Positions 18,664-29,177 of a stretch of 64,000 bases of DNA are shown piece by piece. The notes below the pieces were generated by a model that saw only the letters and a program-made list of their open reading frames with translations, had not been told where the DNA came from and did no database searches. The DNA lies in contig NZ_SWDE01000008.1 in assembly GCF_013337185.1 (NCBI RefSeq), forward strand, positions 1 through 64,000, given 5' to 3'. Origin of the DNA: Serratia proteamaculans (GTDB taxonomy: Bacteria > Pseudomonadota > Gammaproteobacteria > Enterobacterales > Enterobacteriaceae). The position numbers were made by a program, and so were the translations under genes. Position 1 is the first letter of the stretch. Each line of letters opens with the position of its first letter.

Positions 18664-19209
18664 TTGAGACTGTTTGATTTATTGGAGCGGCTGAATAGCC
18701 TGCAACGCAGCTGGTTGCGCAGCCATGAAGAATTGGAGAGCCTGCCCCCGGTACAGTTGAGTGCGTTGTACTATCTGGCACGCTGCAACCATTACTCCAA
18801 CACCCCGATGGCGGTGGCGGAATATCTTGGCCTGACCAAGGGTACGGTATCGCAATCACTGAAAAAGCTGGAAAGCAACGGGATGATCGCCCGCACTGCG
18901 GACGAGAAGGACCGCCGCAGCGTCAGGCTAAAGCTGACCGACAAATCACGCGTATTGATGGATGCCCTGTTCCCACCGGCCTATTTACAGGATGCGCAAG
19001 ATGCCATGCAGCAGGATGGCGGGCAGTTAGTGGAGTTGCTGACGCAGTTGTTACGCCAGTTGCAAAAGCAGGATGACAACGTGGCGTTATTCGGCGAATG
19101 CCATCGCTGCCGCTATCACCAACGGCAGGATGGCCAACCCTTTTGCGGTCTGACGCAGGAACCGCTGCCGGTAAGCAGCGTGAACCTGATTTGCCGGGAA
19201 TTTGCTTAA
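18664..19209 (+). CDS. MarR-family regulator with a C-terminal cysteine cluster
   Basis: Winged-helix DNA-binding protein of 181 residues. The recognition helix is in LTKGTVSQSLKKLESNGMI (about 57-75), followed by the wing ADEKDRRSVRLKLT. Unusually it continues into a tail with C146-x2-C149 (GECHRC), C161 (PFCGL) and C177 (LICREF). This could hold zinc or an iron-sulfur cluster or respond to thiol oxidation. It starts with TTG and has GAGGAT upstream. It is divergent from a CxxC thioredoxin-fold gene and overlaps the end of ldcC by four bases. Effector and targets are unknown. Confidence 0.85.
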   Translation: MRLFDLLERLNSLQRSWLRSHEELESLPPVQLSALYYLARCNHYSNTPMAVAEYLGLTKGTVSQSLKKLESNGMIARTADEKDRRSVRLKLTDKSRVLMDALFPPAYLQDAQDAMQQDGGQLVELLTQLLRQLQKQDDNVALFGECHRCRYHQRQDGQPFCGLTQEPLPVSSVNLICREFA

Positions 19210-21350
19210 GCCAACGGCATTTTCAGCACCTTCACCAGATAACGTCCATCCTCGGTGAGTTTCGCGCCGTGGATATCGGTTTCAAAGCCCGGATAACGCT
19301 CGCCGATCGAGCACAGCATCAGCAGGAAATCGAGCACTGCACGGCTCTCTTCGGTGATCATCTCGCCCGGCATCACCAGCGGTACCCCTGGCGGATAAGG
19401 CAGGATCATGTTGGCCGCCACCTTGCCGACCAACTGATCCAGCTCGCAGGTTTCTACGTTGCCGCGCACCTGTTGCTGGAACATCTGGTGCGGCGTCAGT
19501 TTCATTTCAGGCAGCACGTCAAACGCCCGCTGCATCAGCCCCGGCAGATCGTGCCGACAGATTAAACGGTGGATCCCGGCAGCCAGATCCTGAATGCGCA
19601 TATTGCGGTAGAAATCCGGGTCTTCCGCGAACAGATCCGGCAGCATGTTCTTCACCCGCAGGTTAAGATCGTAAGCGCGTTTGAAATCGGTCAAACCGCG
19701 CAGCAAACTCATCGCCTTGGTTTTATCGATACCGATGCTGAACAGGAATAACAGGTTATAAGGCCCGGTTTTTTCCACCACGATACCGCGTTCGTCCAGA
19801 TACTTCGCCACCAGCGCCGCAGGTATCCCGCTCTCTTCCAGCATGCCCAACTCATTCATACCCGGTGTCAGGATAGTGACCTTGATCGGATCGAGGTACA
19901 TGTGGTTGCTATCGGTGTTGCCGAAACCGTGCCAATTATCATCCGGGTTCAGCGGCCAACACTGCGCCTCGTCGATCTCCTCCGGCTGCCAGATGTCGAA
20001 GAACCAGCTATCGCTCTCCTCCCGCAGCCGCTGCACCTCACGGCGGAAATGCAGTGCGCGCTCCACCGAGCGATTTATCAATCGCCGCCCCGGATTGCCG
20101 CGCAGCATCGCTGCGGCAGTCTCCATCGACGCCACGATGCCGTAATTCGGTGAGGTGGTGGTATGCATCATATAGGCTTCGTTAAAGGTGCTTTCGTCGT
20201 AGTCACCCTTGATGTGAATCATTGAGGCCTGCGAAAACGCCGCCAGCAGCTTGTGCGTAGACTGGGTTTCGTAGATAACCTTGCCGGGCGTGCGCTCGCC
20301 GCTCATACCGCTCTTGCCGTCGTAGATGGGATGGAAGTTGGTATAGGGCACCCAGGCCGAATCAAAGTGAATTGAGGGTACGTCCAACGTCTGTTTGATG
20401 TAGTCGGTGTTGTACAACAAACCGTCATAAGTGGAGTTGGTGATCACCGCATGTACCGGCCAGCTGGCGTTAGCCGTTGCCGCGACCCGGCCGGCAATGC
20501 TCTCGCGAGTAAATTCATGCTGCGGAATACCACCGAGAATGCCATAGGCATTACGCAGCGGACGCAGGTAGATAGGCACGATATCGCTCATCATCAGCAA
20601 ATGGCATAAGGATTTATGGCAGTTGCGGTCAATCAATACCGTGCTGCCGGTCGGCGCCGAATACATGCCGACAATCTTGTTGGCGGTGGAGGTGCCGTTG
20701 GTTACCAGATAGCTCTGCTCGGCGTTGAAGGTACGGGCAATATACTCTTCGGCTTCCAGATGTGGGCCGGTGTGATCCAGCAGCGATCCCAGTTCAGTCA
20801 CCGAGATTGAGACATCTGCTTTTAGCGTGTTGGCACCGAAAAAGTCGTAAAACAGGCAGCCGACCGGGCTTTTCTGAAAGGCAGTGCCGGCCATGTGGCC
20901 AGGAGTACAGAAAGTGTATTTTCCTTCGCGCACATAGTTGAACAGCGCCTTGGTCAACGGGGGCGTAATGGTATCTATGTATTCGGCGGTGTACTGCTGA
21001 ATACGCTGCGCAATATCATCCGCCGCATTCAGAGCGTACTCAAAGAAATACAGCGCCATGCGCATTTCATGCAGGCTGACGTCGAAGGTGGAATGGGTAT
21101 TGATGAAAGCATACAACGGCAGATATTCATTCAGCTCATTGATGTCGCTGCACAGCTCCAGGCTGTAATCGTCCCAGTCAAAAATCACCCCACAAATGCG
21201 CGCGTTGGCCTCGACCAGTTTTAACAAATCACCGCTGTTTTTCGGATACACCAGTTGGAAATCCATTGCAGTCAGTGCGGTGTGAAGCTCGCGGATCGGC
21301 TCGTCTTTGTAATAAACGCCCGCTGGGCTCATGATCGCGATGATATTCAA
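19206..21350 (-). CDS. ldcC: constitutive-type lysine decarboxylase LdcC
   Basis: Second lysine decarboxylase, 714 residues, with the same wing, PLP-core (STHKLLAAF) and C-terminal domains as CadA. Diagnostic blocks match E. coli LdcC rather than CadA, for example IMSPAGVYYKDEPIREL and the end GFETDIHGAK. The position beside accA is also that of E. coli ldcC. In E. coli LdcC is weakly expressed and works at higher pH than CadA. Its 3' end overlaps the MarR gene by 4 bases tail to tail. Confidence 0.96.
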   Translation of the reverse strand: MNIIAIMSPAGVYYKDEPIRELHTALTAMDFQLVYPKNSGDLLKLVEANARICGVIFDWDDYSLELCSDINELNEYLPLYAFINTHSTFDVSLHEMRMALYFFEYALNAADDIAQRIQQYTAEYIDTITPPLTKALFNYVREGKYTFCTPGHMAGTAFQKSPVGCLFYDFFGANTLKADVSISVTELGSLLDHTGPHLEAEEYIARTFNAEQSYLVTNGTSTANKIVGMYSAPTGSTVLIDRNCHKSLCHLLMMSDIVPIYLRPLRNAYGILGGIPQHEFTRESIAGRVAATANASWPVHAVITNSTYDGLLYNTDYIKQTLDVPSIHFDSAWVPYTNFHPIYDGKSGMSGERTPGKVIYETQSTHKLLAAFSQASMIHIKGDYDESTFNEAYMMHTTTSPNYGIVASMETAAAMLRGNPGRRLINRSVERALHFRREVQRLREESDSWFFDIWQPEEIDEAQCWPLNPDDNWHGFGNTDSNHMYLDPIKVTILTPGMNELGMLEESGIPAALVAKYLDERGIVVEKTGPYNLLFLFSIGIDKTKAMSLLRGLTDFKRAYDLNLRVKNMLPDLFAEDPDFYRNMRIQDLAAGIHRLICRHDLPGLMQRAFDVLPEMKLTPHQMFQQQVRGNVETCELDQLVGKVAANMILPYPPGVPLVMPGEMITEESRAVLDFLLMLCSIGERYPGFETDIHGAKLTEDGRYLVKVLKMPLA

Positions 21351-21438
21351 CGGCTGCTCCTGTCAGTTAACCACCAATCGTCTATAACAACATGAAAAAA
21401 CCGTGCTGTGTACCCCAACCCCCCCTTTTCATCAGCCA

Positions 21439-21463
21439 AAAAAAACCGCCCGAAGGCGGTTTC
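21439..21463 (-). terminator. terminator of accA
   Basis: On the minus strand AAACCGCC-TTCG-GGCGGTTT is followed by eight T residues, just after the accA stop. UUCG-capped, GC-rich and U-tailed, it is a textbook intrinsic terminator ending the minus-strand block before ldcC. Confidence 0.9.
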
Positions 21464-21482
21464 TTGCAACGCATGACAAAAC

Positions 21483-22442
21483 TCAGCAGTAGCCGTAGTT
21501 CATCAGGCGCTGGTAACGACGGTTGAGCAACTCTTCGTTGTTCAGGCCATCGAGATCTTTCAGGTCAGCCAACAGTTGCGCTTTCAGCGCGGCTGCCATT
21601 GCCGGCACGTCGCGGTGAGCAGAACCCAAAGGCTCCGGGATCACCGAATCGATCAGCTTCAGCTCTTTCAGACGTGGAGCAGTAATGCCCATCGCTTCTG
21701 CAGCCAGAGGTGCCTTATCAGCACTCTTCCACAGAATGGATGCACAGCCTTCCGGTGAAATAACCGAATAGGTGCTGTACTGAAGCATATTCACTTTGTC
21801 GCCCACGCCGATAGCCAATGCACCGCCAGAACCGCCTTCGCCAATCACGGTGCAGATCACCGGGATGTTCAGGCGAGACATTTCACGCAGGTTATGGGCA
21901 ATCGCTTCAGACTGGCCGCGTTCTTCCGCGCCCACACCCGGGTATGCCCCTGGAGTGTCGATGAAAGTGATCAACGGCATCTTGAAGCGAGAAGCCATTT
22001 CCATCAGGCGCAACGCTTTGCGATAGCCTTCAGGTGCCGGCATGCCGAAGTTACGGCGGATTTTCTCTTTGGTTTCGCGGCCTTTCTGATGACCGATGAT
22101 CATCACCGGGCGACCATCCAGACGCGCAATACCACCGACAATCGCTTTGTCATCGGCATAGGCGCGATCGCCAGCCAGTTCTTCGAAGTCGGTGAAGATG
22201 TGTTTGATATAATCCAGGGTATAAGGACGGCGTGGGTGGCGTGCCAATTGAGCAACTTGCCAAGCCCCAAGATCGGAAAAAATCTTGCGCGTCAGCTCAA
22301 CGCTCTTTTCACGAAGGCGCTGAACCTCTTCGTCCAGATTAATATCTAATTTTTCGTCTTGACGGCTGACTGCAGTCAGCGAGTCAATTTTCGCTTCCAG
22401 CTCTGCAATCGGCTGTTCAAAATCAAGAAAATTCAGACTCAT
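21483..22442 (-). CDS. accA: acetyl-CoA carboxylase carboxyltransferase subunit alpha
   Basis: With AccD it transfers the carboxyl group from carboxybiotin to acetyl-CoA, making malonyl-CoA for fatty-acid synthesis. The 319-residue protein shows the crotonase-like core with the oxyanion glycine stretches [20 protein letters not shown] and [15 protein letters not shown]. It follows dnaE after 12 bases, so it is transcribed with it, as in E. coli. Confidence 0.98.
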   Translation of the reverse strand: MSLNFLDFEQPIAELEAKIDSLTAVSRQDEKLDINLDEEVQRLREKSVELTRKIFSDLGAWQVAQLARHPRRPYTLDYIKHIFTDFEELAGDRAYADDKAIVGGIARLDGRPVMIIGHQKGRETKEKIRRNFGMPAPEGYRKALRLMEMASRFKMPLITFIDTPGAYPGVGAEERGQSEAIAHNLREMSRLNIPVICTVIGEGGSGGALAIGVGDKVNMLQYSTYSVISPEGCASILWKSADKAPLAAEAMGITAPRLKELKLIDSVIPEPLGSAHRDVPAMAAALKAQLLADLKDLDGLNNEELLNRRYQRLMNYGYC

Positions 22443-22454
22443 AGCATTCCTATT

Positions 22455-25400
22455 TTAGTCAAATTCCAGTTCCACCTGCTCATTACCTACCAAAGTCCGC
22501 AAATCTATCAATAAGCGGTCGGTGGGCGTCACGCGCCAGGTTGCGCCAAAACGCAGCTTGGCCCGCGCATCTTCCCGTTGATAGTAAAGATGCACTGGAA
22601 TCGTCCCCGAGCGATGGGGTTCCAAAGACTGACGGAGACGGTTCAAAAGCTGGTCATCAATTTGCCTGTCCGTCAGCGAGATAGCAAGTCCGCGAGCGTA
22701 TTTTTCACGGGCTTCACTGATGTCCATTAGCTCGCGGGCGGTCATTTTAAGCCCACCGCTAAAGTCATCAAAGCTGACCTGTCCACTGGCGATCAGGATA
22801 CGGTCTTTTTCCAATAAATGCTGGTATTTTTCTAACGCATCGGTGAATAACATCACTTCCAGACGGCCTGAACGGTCATCCAGCGTACAAATTCCGATGC
22901 GATTACCACGCTTGGTGACCATAACCCTTGAGGCAATCACCAGCCCAACAGCGGTCGTCATTTTGCCCCGATCCGTCGGATGCATATCTTTCAAACGCTG
23001 GCCACCGGCATAGCGTTCGATTTCCTTCAGGTACTGGGTGATCGGGTGCCCGGTGAGGTACAACCCCAACGTTTCCCGCTCACCGTCCAGTACCACCTGC
23101 TCCTGCCAGCGGGGCACGTTGGCGTAGGATTGCTCCACCTGCTCCGGCGCTTCGGCCAGTACGCCAAACATGTCCACCTGGCCGATCGCTTCGGCTTTGG
23201 CATGCTGATCGGCCGCTTTCAACGCGTCACCCAATGAGTTCATCAGCGCGGCGCGATGCGGCCCAAGGCGGTCGAATGCCCCGGACATGATCAGCTTTTC
23301 CAGAATGCGGCGGTTCAGTTTCTTGATATCAGAACGTGCGCACAGGTCAAACAGGTCTTTGAAATAGCCCTGCTCGCCACTGTTACGCGCTTCAAGAATA
23401 GCTTCAATCGGCCCTTCCCCGACGCCCTTGATCGCGCCGATGCCGTAAACGATCTCGCCTTCATCGTTAACGTGGAAATGGTACTGGCCGCTGTTGATGT
23501 CCGGCGGCAGGATTTTCAACCCCATACGCCAGCATTCATCCACCAGGCCCACCACCTTATCGGTATTGTCCATATCGGCGGTCATTACCGCCGCCATAAA
23601 CTCGGCTGGATAGTGCGCCTTCAGCCACAACGTCTGGTATGACACCAGCGCATAGGCGGCGGAGTGCGATTTGTTGAAGCCGTAACCGGCGAATTTCTCC
23701 ACCAGGTCAAAGATTTTTACCGACAGCTCGCCGTCGATACCGCGTGATTTTGCCCCATCTTCGAAACCGCCACGCTGCTTGGCCATCTCGACCGGGTTCT
23801 TTTTACCCATCGCACGACGCAACATGTCCGCGCCGCCCAGCGAATAGCCGGCCAGCACCTGGGCAATCTGCATGACCTGTTCCTGGTACAGGATGATGCC
23901 GTAGGTCGGTTCCAGTACCGGCTTGAGCGACTCATGCTGCCACTGAATATCCGGGTAGGAGATCTCTTCACGGCCGTGCTTACGGTCGATAAAGTTATCT
24001 ACCATGCCTGACTGCAGTGGCCCAGGGCGGAACAGCGCCACCAGTGCGATCATATCTTCGAAGCAGTCGGGCTTCAGGCGTTTGATCAGATCTTTCATGC
24101 CGCGCGATTCAAGCTGGAAGACCGCGGTGGTCTCCGAACGCTGCAGCATGTCGAAACTTTTCTTGTCTTCGAGCGGGATAGCGGCGATATCGATCGGTTC
24201 CAGCCCGGTCTTCGCGCGGCGGGCGTTGATCATCGCCAACGCCCAGTCGATGATGGTCAGGGTACGCAGGCCCAGGAAGTCGAACTTCACCAGCCCGGCG
24301 TATTCCACGTCGTTCTTGTCAAACTGGGTGACCGGGTGCTGACCTTCTGCGTCGCAGTACAAGGGAGCGAAGTCAGTGATTTTGGTCGGTGCGATCACCA
24401 CACCACCGGCGTGCTTACCGGCGTTACGCGTCACCCCTTCCAGTTTTCGCGCCATATCGATCAGCGCTTTGACTTCCTCATCGGCCTCGTAAATTTCCGG
24501 TAACTGCGGCTCGGCGGCAAAGGCTTTCTCCAGCGTCATACCCGGATCGGGTGGCACCAACTTGGAGATACGATCGACGAAGCCATACGGGTGACCCAAT
24601 ACGCGGCCCACGTCGCGAATAACCGCCTTCGCCGCCATGGTACCGAAGGTAATGATCTGGGATACCGCCTCACGGCCGTACATCTCTGCCACGTGATCAA
24701 TCACCAGATCGCGTTTTTCCATGCAGAAGTCGACGTCGAAGTCGGGCATCGAAACACGTTCCGGGTTAAGGAAACGTTCGAACAGCAGGTCAAATTCCAG
24801 CGGATCAAGATCGGTGATTTTCAGCGCATAGGCCACCAGTGAACCGGCACCAGAACCACGGCCTGGCCCTACCGGCACGTCGTTGTCTTTCGACCACTGG
24901 ATAAACTCCATCACGATCAGGAAGTAACCCGGGAAGCCCATCTGGTTGATGACTTTCAGCTCAATGTCCAGACGTTCGTCGTATTCAGGGCGGCGCTGAG
25001 CACGCACCTCCGGATCCGGGAACAGGAACTCCAGTCGATCTTCCAGCCCTTCCTTCGACTTAAGGACCAGGAAGTCCTCGGTGGTCATATCACCGGTTGG
25101 GAACTGCGGCAGGAAGTATTCGCCAAGGCGAATTGTCACGTTACAACGCTTGGCGATCTCTACGCTGTTGAGCAACGCCTCTGGGATGTCGGCAAACAGC
25201 TCACACATCTCGTCTTCGTCACGCATGTATTGCTGCGAGGTATAGTTACGCGGGCGCTTGGGATCATCCAACGTAAAGCCGTCGTGGATAGCAACGCGGA
25301 TCTCGTGGGCGTCAAAGTCATCCGCTACCAGAAAACGCACATCGTTGGTGGCCACTACCGGCAGCCCACGCTCGGTCGCCAGGGCTACTGCCGCATGCAG

Positions 25401-25943
25401 ATAGTTTTCTTCGTCCGGCCGACCGGTACGGATCAGTTCGAGATAATAACTGTCGGGGAAATACTGCTGATAAAACTCCAGGCACTGCTCCACCTGCGGC
25501 TGGTTGCCGCGCAGCAGAAACTTGCCGACGTCGCCCTGACGGGCACCTGAGAGCAGGATAAGCCCTTCACGATGCTCAATCAGCCAGTCGCGGTCGATGA
25601 TCGGACCGGCGGCGCCGTAACCACGCTGATAGGCGCGGGAAATCAGCAGCGTCAGGTTTTGGTAACCTTCATTATTGGCGGCCAGTACGGTGAGCTGCGC
25701 CAGCTCGTCGCCCAGCACTTCGCTTTGCACATGAAAATCCGCGCCGATGATCGGTTTGATCCCGGCGCCGTGCGCGCTGCCATAGAACTTCACCAGGCCA
25801 CACAGGTTGGTAAAGTCGGTAATTGCCAAAGCGGGCATGGCTAACGCGGCGGCTCTTTTCACCAACGGTCCGATCTTGGCTAATCCATCAATCATGGAGT
25901 AGTCACTATGAACGCGCAGGTGAATAAAACGAGGTTCGGCCAT
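22455..25943 (-). CDS. dnaE: DNA polymerase III subunit alpha
   Basis: Replicative polymerase catalytic subunit, 1162 residues (E. coli 1160). The PHP domain begins the protein ([14 protein letters not shown]). The palm carries the acidic motif [13 protein letters not shown], equivalent to D401/D403 of E. coli, preceded by [15 protein letters not shown]. Finger, tandem helix-hairpin-helix, OB-fold and tau-binding regions follow. It lies between rnhB and accA as in E. coli. Confidence 0.98.
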   Translation of the reverse strand: MAEPRFIHLRVHSDYSMIDGLAKIGPLVKRAAALAMPALAITDFTNLCGLVKFYGSAHGAGIKPIIGADFHVQSEVLGDELAQLTVLAANNEGYQNLTLLISRAYQRGYGAAGPIIDRDWLIEHREGLILLSGARQGDVGKFLLRGNQPQVEQCLEFYQQYFPDSYYLELIRTGRPDEENYLHAAVALATERGLPVVATNDVRFLVADDFDAHEIRVAIHDGFTLDDPKRPRNYTSQQYMRDEDEMCELFADIPEALLNSVEIAKRCNVTIRLGEYFLPQFPTGDMTTEDFLVLKSKEGLEDRLEFLFPDPEVRAQRRPEYDERLDIELKVINQMGFPGYFLIVMEFIQWSKDNDVPVGPGRGSGAGSLVAYALKITDLDPLEFDLLFERFLNPERVSMPDFDVDFCMEKRDLVIDHVAEMYGREAVSQIITFGTMAAKAVIRDVGRVLGHPYGFVDRISKLVPPDPGMTLEKAFAAEPQLPEIYEADEEVKALIDMARKLEGVTRNAGKHAGGVVIAPTKITDFAPLYCDAEGQHPVTQFDKNDVEYAGLVKFDFLGLRTLTIIDWALAMINARRAKTGLEPIDIAAIPLEDKKSFDMLQRSETTAVFQLESRGMKDLIKRLKPDCFEDMIALVALFRPGPLQSGMVDNFIDRKHGREEISYPDIQWQHESLKPVLEPTYGIILYQEQVMQIAQVLAGYSLGGADMLRRAMGKKNPVEMAKQRGGFEDGAKSRGIDGELSVKIFDLVEKFAGYGFNKSHSAAYALVSYQTLWLKAHYPAEFMAAVMTADMDNTDKVVGLVDECWRMGLKILPPDINSGQYHFHVNDEGEIVYGIGAIKGVGEGPIEAILEARNSGEQGYFKDLFDLCARSDIKKLNRRILEKLIMSGAFDRLGPHRAALMNSLGDALKAADQHAKAEAIGQVDMFGVLAEAPEQVEQSYANVPRWQEQVVLDGERETLGLYLTGHPITQYLKEIERYAGGQRLKDMHPTDRGKMTTAVGLVIASRVMVTKRGNRIGICTLDDRSGRLEVMLFTDALEKYQHLLEKDRILIASGQVSFDDFSGGLKMTARELMDISEAREKYARGLAISLTDRQIDDQLLNRLRQSLEPHRSGTIPVHLYYQREDARAKLRFGATWRVTPTDRLLIDLRTLVGNEQVELEFD

Positions 25944-26026
25944 ATCCAGATACCTGAATCTAGGGGCTCAGCGAACTGAACCCGGGTTAACTCTATCGCG
26001 TGCCTGGCCCGGCTAGGGCCGGCAGA

Positions 26027-26620
26027 TTACAGCGCCAGCACCCTTCTAACCGGGGCAAAGCTGCGGCGATGATGCTCGGTCGCACCCAGCGCGGCCAGCC
26101 GCTCCAGATGGAAAGCGGTTGGGTAGCCTTTATGCTGCGCAAAACCGTAGTCCGGGAATTCCCGATCCAACTCGGTCATTTCGCGGTCACGCGTGACCTT
26201 CGCCAAAATGGACGCGGCGCTGATTTCTGCCACGCGGCTATCGCCCTTCACCACCGCCTGCGAACGCATCGGTAATTTAGGACAACGGTTACCGTCGATC
26301 AATACCATGTCAGGCGCGATATGCAATCCGGCAACCGCTCGCTGCATCGCCAGCATGGTGGCATGCAGAATGTTCAGTTGATCGATCTCGTCCGGCTCGG
26401 CTCGCCCCAGACTCCAGGAGAGTGCCTTCTCGACGATTTCGTCATACAGCGCCAGGCGGCGCTTTTCACTGAGTTTTTTCGAGTCCGCCAGCCCAACTAT
26501 CGGTCGCGCAGGATCGAGGATCACTGCGGCGGTCACTACCGCCCCGACCAAAGGGCCACGGCCGACTTCGTCCACGCCTGCAATCAGCGTGGCGACAGGA
26601 TAAATGAAAGGTTCAATCAT
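26027..26620 (-). CDS. rnhB: ribonuclease HII
   Basis: Cleaves RNA in RNA-DNA hybrids and starts ribonucleotide excision repair by cutting 5' of single misincorporated ribonucleotides. The catalytic DEVGRGP motif (about residues 16-22) and later acidic residues ([16 protein letters not shown]) are present in 197 residues. Its ATG overlaps the lpxB stop by four bases, so it is coupled to the lpx block. Confidence 0.96.
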
Positions 26621-27765
26621 GCTTTTGCCAGCTCCAACACAGCCTGAGCGGCCTGTTCATCGGCACCACAACGGATGCTTTGGTGCAAGTTAAGGAAAGT
26701 CTGTTTCAATTCGTCGGTTTGCGGGCTGTCTTCCAGCAACGGCATGATAGACGCCGCCAGCTTGTCCGGCACGCAATCGTGCTGCAACAGCTCGGTGACG
26801 ATCTCACGACCGGCCAGCAGGTTGGGCAGTGAGACATAGGGGGTCTTCACCAACCGCTGCGCTATCCAGAAGGTAAACGGCTTCATGCGGTAACCCACCA
26901 CCATCGGGCATTTAGCCAGCATGCACTCCAGTGCCGCAGTGCCGGAGGCCAGTAAAGCCGCGTCGCTGGCGATCATCGCCTCACGGCCCTGGCCATTGAG
27001 CAAATGGACCCTTAACTCAGGTGCCACTTCCGCCTTGATGCGTTCGAACTGCTCGCGTCGCTTGGCGTTAACCAAGGGCACTACCAGTTCCAGCTCCGGA
27101 TAGCGGGTGCGCAGCAACTGTGCCGTCTTCAGGAAGTCAGCGCTAAGCATCTCGACTTCAGCACCGCGGCTGCCCGGCAGCAGGGCCAGACAACGCGCAT
27201 CAGGGGCAATGCCCAGCGTAGCGCGCGCAGCCAGTTTGTCCGGTTGCAACGGCATGGCGTCGGCCATGGTATGGCCAATAAACCGACAGGGAACGTTGAA
27301 ACGATCGTAAAACGCTTTTTCGAAAGGGAGAAACGCCAACACCAGATCGGTGGCTTTGCCTATTTTGAAAACGCGCTTTTGACGCCAGGCCCAAACGGAC
27401 GGGCTGACATAGTGAATAGTGCGGATGCCGCGCTGTTTCAGGCGACCTTCCAGGGTGATATTGAAGTCCGGCGCGTCGATACCCACAAACACGTCAGGCT
27501 TCAATTCGCTGAACCGGCGGGTAAGATCCTTACGGATCTTTAACAGGCGTGGCAGGCGCTCAAGCACCTCGACCACGCCCATTACCGCCAGTTCTTCCAT
27601 TTCGTACCAGGTTTCGCAGCCTTCAGCCTGCATCAGCGGGCCGGCGACGCCAACAAAACGCGCGTCTGGGATCTGCGCCTTGAGCGCGCGAATTAAACCG
27701 GCGCCAAGAATGTCACCGGAAGTTTCTCCGGCGACCAATCCGATGGTCAATGGACGATTTTGCAT
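26617..27765 (-). CDS. lpxB: lipid-A-disaccharide synthase
   Basis: Glycosyltransferase (GT19) that condenses UDP-diacylglucosamine with lipid X to form the lipid A disaccharide at the inner-membrane surface. The N-terminus [17 protein letters not shown] and the segment [14 protein letters not shown] are signatures of LpxB. It is 382 residues. It starts 3 bases after the lpxA stop and ends overlapping rnhB. Confidence 0.97.
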
Positions 27766-27768
27766 AGG

Positions 27769-28557
27769 TCAGCGAATAATTCCGCGGGTGGAACGACCAA
27801 AGAAATCAAGGAACTGCTGCACCACCGGCTGTTCTTTCGCCAGGGCTTCGATTTCTGTTTTCGCTTCATCCAGCGTTTTCTCGCTGCGATAAAGAATTTT
27901 GTAGGCGTTACGAATGGCCTGCATTTCATCTTTATCAAAACCACGACGCTTCAGGCCAACGGCGTTAACACCGAATGGCGTGGCGTGGTTACCCTGCGCA
28001 ATGACAAAAGGAGGCACGTCCTGGGCAACGCCGGAACAACCGCCAACCATCACGTGAGTCCCGATAATGCAGAACTGATGAATCGCCGTCATACCACCGA
28101 TAATGGCATGATCGTCAATTTCCACATGGCCGGCCAGCGTAGCGTTGTTTGCCAGGATACAGGAGTTACCCACCACACAGTCGTGCGCGACATGCACGTT
28201 AACCATCAGCAGGTTGTCATTACCTACTTTGGTCAAACCGGTGCCCTGCGCGGTACCGCGGTGAATGGTGACGCTTTCGCGGATGCGGTTGCGATCGCCA
28301 ATCTCGACACGCGTCGGTTCACCCGCATATTTCAGATCCTGATTCACTTCGCCAATAGAGGCAAACTGATAGATCTGATTATCGCGGCCGATTTTGGTCA
28401 AGCCATTCACCACTATGTGGGACTTCAGTACCGTGCCTTCGCCGATTTCCACCTGGGAGCCGACGTAACAGAAGGGACCGATGTGCGCACCAGCGCCGAT
28501 AACGGCGCCTTCTTCAATAATCGCGCTAGGATGGATAAAGGCGGTTTTGTCGATCAC
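27769..28557 (-). CDS. lpxA: UDP-N-acetylglucosamine acyltransferase
   Basis: First enzyme of lipid A synthesis: moves beta-hydroxymyristoyl from acyl carrier protein to the 3-OH of UDP-GlcNAc. The 262-residue trimer-forming protein is made of left-handed beta-helix hexapeptide repeats (for example [14 protein letters not shown]). The catalytic histidine lies in the [17 protein letters not shown] region. A C-terminal helical domain follows. It lies 3 bases from both fabZ and lpxB. Confidence 0.97.
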
Positions 28558-28560
28558 GGA

Positions 28561-29016
28561 TTAAGCCTCCCGGCTGCGCGCACACATCATGGTTGCTTCG
28601 CAGACAATTTTGCCGTCGACGGTCGCCACGCCTTTAAAGCGCGTCAAACCACGACGAGTTTTCTCAAAGGTGACTTCCATGATCATTTGATCACCAGGCA
28701 CTACCGGACGTTTGAAGCGAGCTTCGTCGATACCGGCAAAGTAATACAACTCGCCCGGCTCCAGTTTGCCGACGCTTTTAAACGCCAGAATACCGGTGGC
28801 CTGCGCCATGGCTTCCAGAATCAATACGCCTGGGAAAATCGGCTTACCAGGGAAGTGTCCCTGGAAAAACGGCTCATTTACAGATACGTTCTTCACCGCA
28901 CGCAGGAATTTGTGCTCCTCAAACTCGAGGACGCGATCGACCAGCAAGAACGGGTAACGGTGAGGAAGCAACTCTAAAATTTCTGCAATATCCAGAGTAT
29001 GAGTGTCAGTAGTCAA
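28561..29016 (-). CDS. fabZ: 3-hydroxyacyl-ACP dehydratase FabZ
   Basis: Dehydrates 3-hydroxyacyl-ACP in fatty-acid elongation and competes with LpxA for the hydroxymyristoyl substrate. The hot-dog fold carries the catalytic His in [13 protein letters not shown] and the Glu in [12 protein letters not shown] chose a TTG start at 29016: AGGAAGAG lies upstream and the 151-residue product starts [13 protein letters not shown] like E. coli FabZ. The ATG at 29091 would add 25 unrelated residues. Confidence 0.95.
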   Translation of the reverse strand: MTTDTHTLDIAEILELLPHRYPFLLVDRVLEFEEHKFLRAVKNVSVNEPFFQGHFPGKPIFPGVLILEAMAQATGILAFKSVGKLEPGELYYFAGIDEARFKRPVVPGDQMIMEVTFEKTRRGLTRFKGVATVDGKIVCEATMMCARSREA

Positions 29017-29057
29017 AATACTCTTCCTGTCTCTAAAAACTGATGGCATCAACAACA

Positions 29058-29099
29058 CGGCCTGCGCTGCCCCCAATAAGGAGGAAGTCATGCAGGCCG
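29058..29099. repeat. inverted repeat in the 161-base fabZ-lpxD spacer
   Basis: CGGCCTGC (29058-29065) and GCAGGCCG (29092-29099) are perfect inverted repeats around 26 bases. The loop region on the plus strand contains AAGGAGG, 5 bases before an ATG that opens only five codons. In E. coli fabZ follows lpxD almost directly, so this spacer is an extra. It may be a leader or promoter region for fabZ; no function is assigned. Confidence 0.5.
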
Positions 29100-29177
29100 C
29101 AAATTAACAACTCTTTGCGCTTTTGGTCTCATGACCAACGCGTTTCGTTTTGTACCCAGCGAGGCGGGCGGTAGTGA

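Noticed and set aside
27760-28977. 405-codon open frame antisense to lpxA and fabZ
   Set aside because: A shadow of two well-conserved genes; it crosses both gene boundaries and resembles no protein family.
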